NCBI GenBank assembly: GCA_965644315.1
Contig: CBFFRQ010000022.1
Span: 1 to 54,105 of the forward strand
DNA length: 54,105 nt
From: Caecitellus pseudoparvulus
Lineage: Eukaryota; Bigyra: Bicosoecida
Direction: 5' to 3'
Shown piece after piece: positions 47,231 through 54,105 of the stretch. Numbering within the stretch: the stretch's first letter is position 1; every line of letters starts with the position of its first letter. The notes under the pieces are model-generated. The model saw nothing but the letters and a program-made list of their open reading frames with translations, did not search any database and was not told where the DNA came from. A program made the position numbers and the translations under genes.

Positions 47231-49317
47231 AGATGGCATCGGATGATCCAGCTTCCAGCGACACGGAGGGCGGAAGCTGGGAGGACATCCACGACAAAAT
47301 GATGTCTGTCAACTCCGCCAAGCAAGCCAAGGCGCTCATAACGGAGCAGGAGTTCGAGTACTGGCTGAAGTGGGCGGATTCTGAGGATTTTGGTAAGATG
47401 GAGGCCGCTTGGCGCCTCCGGGAGGTGCCCGAGGGATTCCGGGCAGATCGCATGCGATCCCTCATTGCGGGCAGAGCTTTCCGCCTCCCCGCTGACGGTG
47501 CCCCTCATCGCGCAGGCGGCTCACCACGGGGGCACGGCACGAAGCGAACCCGTCCGCGCGGTGCGAGCAGTGGCACGCCCTACGGCCCGCACCTACCCCC
47601 GCGCCCGACCCAGCCGGACGCAGTCGCAGGCGACCTCCCGCAAGATCCCGCCACAGTGCTTACGTGGTTCCTGCAGAGGGGAGCGACGGTGCCGAGCGAG
47701 GACGTCGCCGTGCAGCTGCAGTTCTACGTGGGCTTGGCAACGGAGGAGACATCGCCGTACGCCCTCTCCGCTTGGCCTCCACGGCGCTTCGCCGCATGGT
47801 GCAGACTCAACGGTATTCCCCCCGACCTCACCCCCGACGACATCGTGATGCATTTGCAGCGGGTCCTGGAGGCCGCGCTGGCGGGCGACGACGACTTTGG
47901 CGACGACGATGCCGGCGCCCCGTTCTTTCCCGTTTTCCCGGGCACCACACCGGATGCCGCCCGGTTACAGCCCCGTGCGGCGGCCCCGGGTCACCCCCCG
48001 GCCTCCAAGAGGCACAGGGCGGCCTATAGCCCGCAGCCCCCCCCTCCCCCGTGGGGCGGCGGAGCCTCGCCGGCAGTCCACCCCGAAGGCGGGTCGGCTG
48101 TTTTCGGTCACATGGGGGAGAACAGCGGTCGGTCGTCGCCAGCCGACGAGGTACTGGTCACTGTAGGCGCGCTGCGGGTCATTGGGCCGACCGCACACCC
48201 CTCGTCGGCGGTGGCCCGGGACCGCCTGTCAGCCTTGGGGGCAGTTTTCGCTGCGGGGACCACAGACGCCTTGACCACGGTGGCTGTCGAGATGGCTGAG
48301 GCTGCTGCACGAGAGGTGCCCGCAGCAACGGGCCCAGTGCCGTCAGGTACGTTCCTGTCCCGCCAGCTCCCCCCCCACTCGCCCCGCGTGCCCGCTCCCG
48401 GCGACCCGTCCTGGCTCACAGCCCCCGGCGATGAGGTAGCCCCGCCGTCCGCGTCGGTCATGATGGACGACGCTATGGACGTAGTGACTGCTGTACGCCT
48501 GGTGCAAGGGAGGGTGGAAGTTACAGTTGACCCAACCCATCTAGTGGCAGTAACTGGGGCGGGTGCCCTGTCGGCATGCCACATGCTGGGCAACCGTGGG
48601 GGCGCTTGGTGGCTTGCTGCGATGACCAGGGACTTGCTGACGGCGCCTTCCGACGACCTCCACCGCTCCCTCCGAGCGTTCTGGTGGAAGTGGGCGTCCG
48701 AGGTGCCCGCCCTGGCAGACCAGCGGGGCCTGTGCCGAGCCATGGCGTGCGCACTCCTGATCACAATCGCAGTGCGGGCCGTGGCGCAGACCGCCGCTGC
48801 GTTGCCCGAAGGCCAGCGCAGGCGATGGGCCCAGCTGACGTGGGCCTCCTGGGTGGCCACGTTCCGCACTAACGCCACCATTGTCATGATGGCGTCGGCG
48901 ACGGGGCAAGCACTGGTGGCCAGCTCGCTGGCGCGCGAGGCATGGGCGGCCGGGGCCGCCGCCACACCGATGCCAGGTGCGGGGGGCGGCCCGGCGCAAA
49001 CCCCCGCTCGTGGCCCTCCCGCGGGGCTGTACCGGCAGGACGACCCGAGCACATTCGTGTGGTGCCCCGGGTGCGTCGGATCCGACCGGCGGCGCCGGTC
49101 GCTGGCATCCTGCCCACGCCTGGCCCAGCATGTGGCCCACCTGCGCCGGACCCACACAGTCGGAGGTAAGCCCGCAGAACTTACCCAGGCGCAGGCAGTG
49201 GCCATGCTGGTGCGCCAGTGGGAGCGGAAGGTGGCATCCAAGGGACGTGACTTCCAGCGGCGCATGCAGCCCCGCGCTGTCACCACGGCCATGGTGGAGG
49301 CAGCTCTCAGCCTCTAG
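47179..49317 (+). CDS. Gag-like ORF1 of the retrotransposon
   Basis: ATG 47179 gives 712 aa; ATG 47233 (MASDDPASSDTEGGSW) is an alternative start just after the A1 repeat. The protein has an acidic N-terminus, Pro-rich linkers and a helical middle. Near its end is WCPGCVGS...SCPRLAQHVAHLRRTH, a CxxC...C...HxxxxH pattern that may bind zinc and nucleic acid. It ends at an amber codon (49315..49317), after which the same frame stays open through ORF2. The function as a particle protein is inferred from position. Confidence 0.7.
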   Translation: MTKPVISRPRHSLSFFFEMASDDPASSDTEGGSWEDIHDKMMSVNSAKQAKALITEQEFEYWLKWADSEDFGKMEAAWRLREVPEGFRADRMRSLIAGRAFRLPADGAPHRAGGSPRGHGTKRTRPRGASSGTPYGPHLPPRPTQPDAVAGDLPQDPATVLTWFLQRGATVPSEDVAVQLQFYVGLATEETSPYALSAWPPRRFAAWCRLNGIPPDLTPDDIVMHLQRVLEAALAGDDDFGDDDAGAPFFPVFPGTTPDAARLQPRAAAPGHPPASKRHRAAYSPQPPPPPWGGGASPAVHPEGGSAVFGHMGENSGRSSPADEVLVTVGALRVIGPTAHPSSAVARDRLSALGAVFAAGTTDALTTVAVEMAEAAAREVPAATGPVPSGTFLSRQLPPHSPRVPAPGDPSWLTAPGDEVAPPSASVMMDDAMDVVTAVRLVQGRVEVTVDPTHLVAVTGAGALSACHMLGNRGGAWWLAAMTRDLLTAPSDDLHRSLRAFWWKWASEVPALADQRGLCRAMACALLITIAVRAVAQTAAALPEGQRRRWAQLTWASWVATFRTNATIVMMASATGQALVASSLAREAWAAGAAATPMPGAGGGPAQTPARGPPAGLYRQDDPSTFVWCPGCVGSDRRRRSLASCPRLAQHVAHLRRTHTVGGKPAELTQAQAVAMLVRQWERKVASKGRDFQRRMQPRAVTTAMVEAALSL

Positions 49318-51537
49318 GAGGTGGGCCGGAGCGCGGTGGTGAGAGCGACCACGGGGTACCGGGCCGTGCCCGTGGAGTGGAGGGCTGCCGCCCCGCTCTC
49401 GACAGACCACCGCGCCATGGCCGTGCTCATCGAATCAATGGTCCAGCAGCTGCATGGGGACCGTTGTTGGACTCCACCGGGGCTCTTCGAGGACATCTTG
49501 CGTGGGGGCTTGGACTGGGGCCCCCACCCCGTGGTCTCATACTGGGGTTGCCAGGAGGCCCACGCTGACGTGTGTCCCGCATGCGGCGAGACCACTTCCA
49601 GATTACGGCAGCTTGAGCGGTGCGCAGCCATGCGACTGCTCACCGTGGTCACGCTGCGCGGGTGGGACCCCGCTTGGCTGCTGTTCCGCCGCCCCCCGGC
49701 AGCGGCATCCCCGTCCTCGGCATACGTGCTGCAGCCGCACGACGAGCGGGCGGTGGCAGCGGCCTATGACGCCTTCGCGGCTGCGCGCGTGCTGCAGCCG
49801 GTCACCCCCCAGCAGCTGCAGCAGCACCGAAAGATGGGGGGGCCAGCCGCTTCTGCCTTCGTTGTCACGACATGGGCCCCCCAGCCGGGCGTCAGCGACG
49901 AAGCTCTGCGACAGTGGGCTGCTGCGAACCCAGGCGAGGCGGTGCAGGCCGCCAGCTCTTCCCGCGCGCCCGCCCGCCCGAGCCGCCTGTTCCGGGCCAA
50001 GCAGCGGGTGGTGTACGATCTGGCAGCCGTCAACCAGGCCTCAGTGAGCCCCCCATTCCACTACCCCACGCTGGAGAGCTGGGCGCTGCGCCTCCCGCCG
50101 AACTCGGACTGTGTTGTCCTGGACGTGGAAGCAGGGTACACGGCCATCCCCATCGCTCCGTCGGGCGCCGGACTGTTCACCATGCTCGCCCAGGGCAGGC
50201 CAGCCTTCCGCATGCTTCGGATGGCCTTCGGGTACAGCCCGGCCGGGGCCATTTTCTGCTTTTTTTCTGGACTTCTGGGCGCCAAGATCGAAGCGGCGTT
50301 CCCAGCAGGGCATGTGGTTGTGTACGTAGACGACGTCGGGCTTGGGGGAGCTACGTTGGGGCCACGGCCATCGATCGTGCCCAAGATAACTCAACTGTTC
50401 GAGGACGTGGGCTTCCGGGTGTCGCGCAAGAAGACGCAAGGGCCACAGCGCGTCGTTCAGTACTTGGGGATGGTGGTCAGGTGTGCCCCGTGTGGGGTGT
50501 ACCTTGAGTGTCCTCAAGCCAAACGAACTCAGCTGCGGTGGCAGCTGGCCGCGGTCCTTAATCGCCTCGGCGCTTGCTCCACCATCCCCAAGCGCGTTTT
50601 CGCCGCGGTCACAGGGCGCTTGCACGGCCTGTCGGCCGTGGTGCCCCACGCAAAACAAACGCTGTCGCTCTTGTACGACACCATGCGCACACACAAGTAC
50701 CGCGTCGGCCCCCCCGGCGCTCTCGTGCCTGTCCCCCCGGCGTCGCACGGGGCCCTGCGGACCCTCCTTGAGGCCCTCGGTGGGCCGTTATCGACGGGCC
50801 CGATGCGCCCGCTCTCCCCACTGTCAAGCAGGTGGCGCGCCGCCCTCTTTGGCTCGTGCGACGCGTCGGGGGAAGGCGGGCTGGGGGCAACAGTGTCGAG
50901 GTGGGCAGGGCCAGGAGAACGCACAGACTCCGCTTGGTACGCGTCCATGCGCATCCCCGGCACAGCCCCGGGCGAGGAGCTCGTGGGAGCCTCCACGATG
51001 CTGGAGCTGTACGCAATCGCCTTGGCTATGGCAATGGCGCGGCATGTTTTTCCCGAGCCGGGGCCGCTGCTGCTATGCCTAGCTGCGGACAGCCAGGCAG
51101 CGGTGGCGCTGGCGCGACGAGGGTACAGCAAGCACAGCCGTGAACTCACGCGCGTCTGCGGGGTCCTCGAGCGGGTTTCCCGCGTTTTGGACGTCCACTT
51201 GGCGCCTCGGTGGATCCCGAGGAGCCTGAATTGGCGGGCGGACGCCCTCAGCCACCCCGAAAGGGTGGATAGCAGCACACCGGCAGCGCTCGGCCTCCCG
51301 CCAGGGCAACCAGCCGAGCTGGAGGTATCAGCAGGGGGAAGCAGCGCCGCTGAGCGGTGGCATGATGTGTCCCTAGACGTAGGGCCGTCGGGAAAGGCCG
51401 GGGCGGGCACCGCGTGGATTCACTCAGCTCAACTCTCCGTCGCCCTGCACAGACACACTCTGGATAAGGAAGCAGACCTTCTGGCAGATGATCAGGGCCA
51501 TCCCCGCGTCCCCGATCAGCAGGATTCACCAACATAG
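49318..51537 (+). CDS. Reverse transcriptase / RNase H ORF2
   Basis: In the same frame as ORF1, directly after its TAG; the first ATG is only at 49417. RT blocks: RAKQRVVYDLAAVNQ, the catalytic Asp in VVLDVEAGYTAIPI, FGYSPAGAIFCFF, and VVVYVDDVGLGG (YVDD near 50323). RNase H follows with FGSCDASGEGGLGAT, TMLELYAIALAMA, LAADSQAAVALARR and NWRADALSH, giving the D-E-D-D set. An N-terminal CxxC (VCPACGE) precedes RT. It copies the element RNA to DNA. All catalytic residues are present. Expression probably needs readthrough of the amber codon or initiation at 49417. Confidence 0.9.
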   Translation, partial: EVGRSAVVRATTGYRAVPVEWRAAAPLSTDHRAMAVLIESMVQQLHGDRCWTPPGLFEDILRGGLDWGPHPVVSYWGCQEAHADVCPACGETTSRLRQLERCAAMRLLTVVTLRGWDPAWLLFRRPPAAASPSSAYVLQPHDERAVAAAYDAFAAARVLQPVTPQQLQQHRKMGGPAASAFVVTTWAPQPGVSDEALRQWAAANPGEAVQAASSSRAPARPSRLFRAKQRVVYDLAAVNQASVSPPFHYPTLESWALRLPPNSDCVVLDVEAGYTAIPIAPSGAGLFTMLAQGRPAFRMLRMAFGYSPAGAIFCFFSGLLGAKIEAAFPAGHVVVYVDDVGLGGATLGPRPSIVPKITQLFEDVGFRVSRKKTQGPQRVVQYLGMVVRCAPCGVYLECPQAKRTQLRWQLAAVLNRLGACSTIPKRVFAAVTGRLHGLSAVVPHAKQTLSLLYDTMRTHKYRVGPPGALVPVPPASHGALRTLLEALGGPLSTGPMRPLSPLSSRWRAALFGSCDASGEGGLGATVSRWAGPGERTDSAWYASMRIPGTAPGEELVGASTMLELYAIALAMAMARHVFPEPGPLLLCLAADSQAAVALARRGYSKHSRELTRVCGVLERVSRVLDVHLAPRWIPRSLNWRADALSHPERVDSSTPAALGLPPGQPAELEVSAGGSSAAERWHDVSLDVGPSGKAGAGTAWIHSAQLSVALHRHTLDKEADLLADDQGHPRVPDQQDSPT

Positions 51538-52357
51538 GCTGGCAAAGGGGACGGTGGTCAAGTACGTTCGCGCGGTTGCTGGCCTGATCAGGGCCGCTCC
51601 AGCACCCCGGGACAGGGCGCGGACCATGGTGGGCATCTTAACGGGCGGCGTGGCCGCAGGCAGATGGGCCCCCCATCGGGCGAAGCAGATCCTGGCGCAA
51701 TGGGTCGGTGGTTTTAGGTATCTGGGCCTGCCAATCCCGTCGCTAGCCCCGCTGGGGCTCACAGTCGGCAGCATCTGCCGGGCAATCCGCCGGCTCCACC
51801 GAGGGAGAGGGGAGCAACACCGCCGCCCTATCAGCAAAGAACAAGTCATGGAGGCCATGAAGCGGGCATGGGACGGGCCACACCTCGGGAGGCATGCCCC
51901 AACTGCCGCCGCAGCTATCTACATCGGCTTTCATGGCATGTGCAGGCCGGGAGAGCTCCGGGGCCTGCGATGGGAGGAGTTGCACTTCGGGCGGGCGGGC
52001 CCCCTGCAGTGGGTGGAGGCCAGGGTCACGGATAAAACGCACCTGAGTGCAAACCGCCACATCCAGGTGGTGCGCCAGGCCGAGTGGGCGGGGGCCTTCG
52101 ACCGCCTCCGGGAGCAGGCCCGGGACAAGCGGGGAAGCCTGCTCCCAAGGTGGGCGTGGCTCAGCCTGCAAGGCATCCTGAAGGCTGTAGCGGGCGTGTC
52201 CTTGGCCCACCTGAGACCCGGGGGCAATATGTTCTGGACAGGCCGGGCCCCCGACGTCTTGGTGGAGCACGCGGCGGGCTGGGCGGCTGGCTCCCCCACC
52301 CGGGCACGATACTACACCCAGGGGGGGAGGGGGCGAGGCTGTGGCACGAGGCCATGA
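51488..52357 (+). CDS. Tyrosine recombinase ORF3
   Basis: ATG 51488, overlapping the end of ORF2 by 50 bases in another frame; 289 aa. An N-terminal SAM-like DNA-binding half (TVVKYVRAVAGLIR, RRPISKEQVMEAMKRAWDG) is followed by the catalytic half: Arg I in GMCRPGELRGLRW, H-x-x-R in LAHLRPGG, and the Tyr in PTRARYYTQG. The R-H-R-Y set is complete. It should integrate the circular cDNA by recombination without target duplication, which fits the insertion seen here. Confidence 0.88.
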   Translation: MIRAIPASPISRIHQHRLAKGTVVKYVRAVAGLIRAAPAPRDRARTMVGILTGGVAAGRWAPHRAKQILAQWVGGFRYLGLPIPSLAPLGLTVGSICRAIRRLHRGRGEQHRRPISKEQVMEAMKRAWDGPHLGRHAPTAAAAIYIGFHGMCRPGELRGLRWEELHFGRAGPLQWVEARVTDKTHLSANRHIQVVRQAEWAGAFDRLREQARDKRGSLLPRWAWLSLQGILKAVAGVSLAHLRPGGNMFWTGRAPDVLVEHAAGWAAGSPTRARYYTQGGRGRGCGTRP

Positions 52358-52443
52358 CACCCAGGGGAGGAAGCAAGCATTGAAAAGTATTGGCGGGTGC
52401 CGCAAGGAGGCGTCCCCTCCCCCAAGAGATGCAGCGAGCCCTG

Positions 52444-52923
52444 GTGGCCGCTGGCATAGAGGGGGGAGGGGACGGCCTCGAGGCGGGCCCAGTTCAATGC
52501 ATTTCGATTGCCACGCACAACGCACCAACACGAGGGAACCGAGGTTGCCGGCACCCCAGCCGGCAACCATGTTCCCGGCAGGAGGGGCGGCGGGCAGTCC
52601 CACGCTAGTGGCACAATTGTCCCCCGCCGCCCCAACGCAGAGTAGACGACGGCAGGACCGGGCGACAAAACCGTCATTGCCGGCCTCGTCACTCTCTTCC
52701 TTTTTCTTTTTCTCGATTGGCGGGCGCAGGGCAACAGGCGCTCATCCCCAGCCAGCCACCGTCACCCGCTGTCCTCCTCCTTTCCCATTGCAGGTGCCCA
52801 GGAGGCGCCCCCCCAGGATGCCGGCCCCGTGGCCGCTGGCATAGAGGGGGGAGGGGACGGCCTCGAGGCGGGCCCAGTTCAATGCATTTCGATTGCCACG
52901 CACAACGCACCAACACGAGGGAA
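52444..52923 (+). repeat. B1-A2-B2 terminal block of the retrotransposon
   Basis: B1 (52444..52538) and B2 (52829..52923) are nearly identical 95-bp copies starting GTGGCCGCTGG and ending GAGGGAA. A2 (52539..52716) copies A1, with small indels. About 110 bases of unrelated spacer lie between A2 and B2. Confidence 0.88.
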
Positions 52924-53242
52924 ACGTCGGCTGCGCCGGCACGCACGTCCTCCGACACTGCCACGTGCGTGATGAAGGTGCTGCCCGAGAGGAAGGCAGT
53001 GCCTTTCGCCAGCTCCACTTTGTTGGCGCCGGTGTTCTCCACGTGCACCATGGTCTGTGGAGCACAGCAGCGGCGGTTGCGGAATTTGCACGCCACTCGC
53101 AGTGGTCGAATGCCCGCCTGCGCACCAGGGCATTCTGAATTCCAGTCTTGGAGCTGCCACCGCCTGAAACAGCCAGAGTTCCACCTGCAAGGGGCACCAG
53201 TTGGAAGACAGGTGCCCCCATGGAGGCGTTGGACAGCGCCAT
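52924..53242 (-). pseudogene. SEC12: SEC12 exons 1-2 of array unit 4
   Basis: Starts at ATG 53242 (MALSNASMGAPV), keeps KTGI followed by QNAL in place of ENAL, and exon 2 FITHVAVSED with its GTGCGT donor. The rest of this copy is on the other side of the retrotransposon (exon 3 at 46947..47014). Confidence 0.65.
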
Positions 53243-53981
53243 GGCTTTGTTGTGGCTTGGGGCAGAGCAGTCGCCACCACGCCAATGAATATCGTGTGGG
53301 CAAGGAAGTGTGACGGAGCCACACTGCCAGACACGTCAAGGCCGCAACCCTTACACACAAAAGTGCGGGCACAGCAGAGCGGGCGGTTTTGCCCCGCCCA
53401 GTGCCGTGTATGGACAGCGTTGCTCGGAGCGCACGAGTCGACCCCCTCTATCGCACTCCGCGCCTTGGCGCAGCTCCCGTCAGCACTCGAACGGGGATCT
53501 TGCGGATGTCCAGATAGCTAGTTCCGCACCTCTCTTGCTGAGATGATGGGCACCGCATCGAGCGGAGCGGGACACCCTTCCCATGTCTTGCACCAAATTG
53601 CTCCTCATCCATTTCCCACTCTTACTTGTGGTGTCATTGGGCATCCGGACATCAGCGTGCATTGTGCCTTGTCTCCACTTCTGGCCGCCACAGGTGAGCG
53701 TGCACTGGTGCAAGTGCGGAAGTTGCTCCCTCACAAGTCAAGCACGACAGCGCCTTCCCACGGCACCAACACACATGTCCACTGCCATCACCCCGCAGGA
53801 GTCGGCTTTACAGCACTGCCATACCTGGCAAGATCCCCTACCGTCCATCGCCATGGTGCGTGGGCGTGGGCATGGTGCCTCGCTTTCGCCAGCACTTGCG
53901 ACAAAGCGTGTCGCGCACACGCCACAGCACACAGCGCCCTGCCCCTCCCCGACGCCTCAGGCAGCAGCAACAGGACAAGCC
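53243..53981. promoter_or_regulatory. Shared divergent promoter region, unit 4
   Basis: Counterpart of the unit 2 and 3 regions, collinear over its whole length, including an empty site for the DNA transposon (cacctctcttgctgag near 53526). The GC hairpin and the CAG|GTGAGC site are kept. Confidence 0.45.
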
Positions 53982-54105
53982 ATGGAGGGCAGTGCAGTGC
54001 CCACTGCAGGCATCGACGACGCACAGGCTGAGGTTGTGGCGGCATGCTTGCGCAAGGTGAAGTGCTTGCCGGGCAGCGTCATGGACCACGGCCCAGCACT
54101 GCGAG
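53982..54105 (+). CDS. Ankyrin-repeat protein, array copy 4, 5' end only
   Basis: ATG 53982 (MEGSAVPTAGIDDAQ) in strong context, collinear with copies 1-3 for 41 codons until the window ends. Shows that the array continues to the right. Intactness and ankyrin repeat number cannot be judged. Confidence 0.7.
   Translation, partial: MEGSAVPTAGIDDAQAEVVAACLRKVKCLPGSVMDHGPALR

Larger units (their letters stand above)
47053..52923 (+). mobile_element. Ngaro/PAT-type tyrosine-recombinase retrotransposon, apparently intact
   Basis: The element starts ccgagg and ends gagggaa. The interrupted sequence reads ggttgcc|acgtcgg, matching the empty site in units 1-3 exactly, with no target duplication, as expected for tyrosine-recombinase integration. 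Split direct repeats are arranged A1 (47053..47230), ORFs, B1 (52444..52538), A2 (52539..52716), B2 (52829..52923). The B1/A2 joint reproduces the end-to-end joint of a circular intermediate. Three ORFs encode gag-like, RT/RNase H and recombinase proteins. No LTRs and no DDE integrase are present; a methyltransferase domain typical of DIRS1 is not seen, favouring Ngaro/PAT. Confidence 0.92.
27758..54105. repeat. Tandem segmental duplication array: SEC12 5' half / ankyrin gene / UTP20 3' end
   Basis: Four units: 27758..37420, 37421..42067, 42068..46946 and 46947 to beyond the window. Each begins at SEC12 exon 3 and ends in UTP20 coding sequence. The joints at 37420/37421, 42067/42068 and 46946/46947 are the same to the base, at an AG|GTA shared by the SEC12 exon-3 donor and the UTP20 side. 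Units 2 and 3 are 4647 and 4879 bp; unit 1 is about 5.1 kb after removing the DNA transposon; the differences are close to multiples of the 114-bp ankyrin repeat. The ancestral order is inferred as SEC12(-), ankyrin(+), UTP20(-), with the full UTP20 expected to the right. Confidence 0.88.

Noticed and set aside
47053-52716. A1 and A2 repeats as long terminal repeats of an LTR element
   Set aside because: A2 is internal to the right end, no target duplication exists, and the element encodes a tyrosine recombinase rather than a DDE integrase; split direct repeats explain all features.
1-54105. Prokaryotic or organellar origin
   Set aside because: Multiple conserved-phase spliceosomal introns, eukaryotic nuclear genes and eukaryotic retroelements exclude it.
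1-54105. tRNA, rRNA or snRNA genes
   Set aside because: I looked for cloverleaf-like and conserved rRNA/snRNA motifs and found none convincing; a covariance-model scan would be decisive.

Overview
This window is nuclear DNA of a GC-rich eukaryote with compact genes, most likely a protist or unicellular alga. The reasons are 17 short spliceosomal introns (61 to 104 nt) that could be placed exactly because they restore conserved proteins, purely eukaryotic gene content (REV1, primase small subunit, SEC12, seipin, UTP20, a TBCE-like protein), a tyrosine-recombinase retrotransposon and a DDE DNA transposon. I cannot name the lineage from sequence alone. Eleven of the 17 introns start GTGCGT or GTGCGC.

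Region 1 (1 to 28182) is single-copy gene space. In order it holds an unrecognised 459-aa protein, a truncated SMU1 fragment and REV1 (all minus), a kelch/cytochrome b561 membrane protein and a TBCE-like LRR protein (plus), then a minus-strand run: an AGTRAP-like membrane protein, a hypothetical protein, a HAD 5'-nucleotidase, a cationic amino-acid transporter, a seipin, an integrin-alpha-like FG-GAP protein, and two tandem paralogues with double thioredoxin-like domains. Primase PRIM1 (plus, six exons) follows, then a coiled-coil protein and SEC12/PREB (minus, five exons).

Region 2 (27758 to the window end) is a tandem segmental duplication. Each 4.6 to 5.1 kb unit carries the 5' half of SEC12 (minus), a shared divergent promoter region, an ankyrin-repeat gene (plus), and the 3' end of UTP20 (minus). 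The joint between units falls exactly at the end of SEC12 exon 3, so every joint makes a SEC12::UTP20 chimera. There are three complete ankyrin paralogues, with 8, 4 and 6 repeats of 38 residues, and the start of a fourth. Repeats differ mainly at positions that form the ankyrin binding surface.

Two mobile elements interrupt the array and both have an uninterrupted copy in a neighbouring unit. The first is a 4.5 kb DNA transposon (28478 to 33015) with 23-bp perfect terminal inverted repeats, a DDE transposase and two further ORFs. The second is a 5.87 kb Ngaro/PAT-type retrotransposon (47053 to 52923) with split direct repeats (A1, ORFs, B1-A2-B2), a gag-like ORF separated from RT/RNase H by one in-frame amber codon, and a tyrosine recombinase; it made no target-site duplication.
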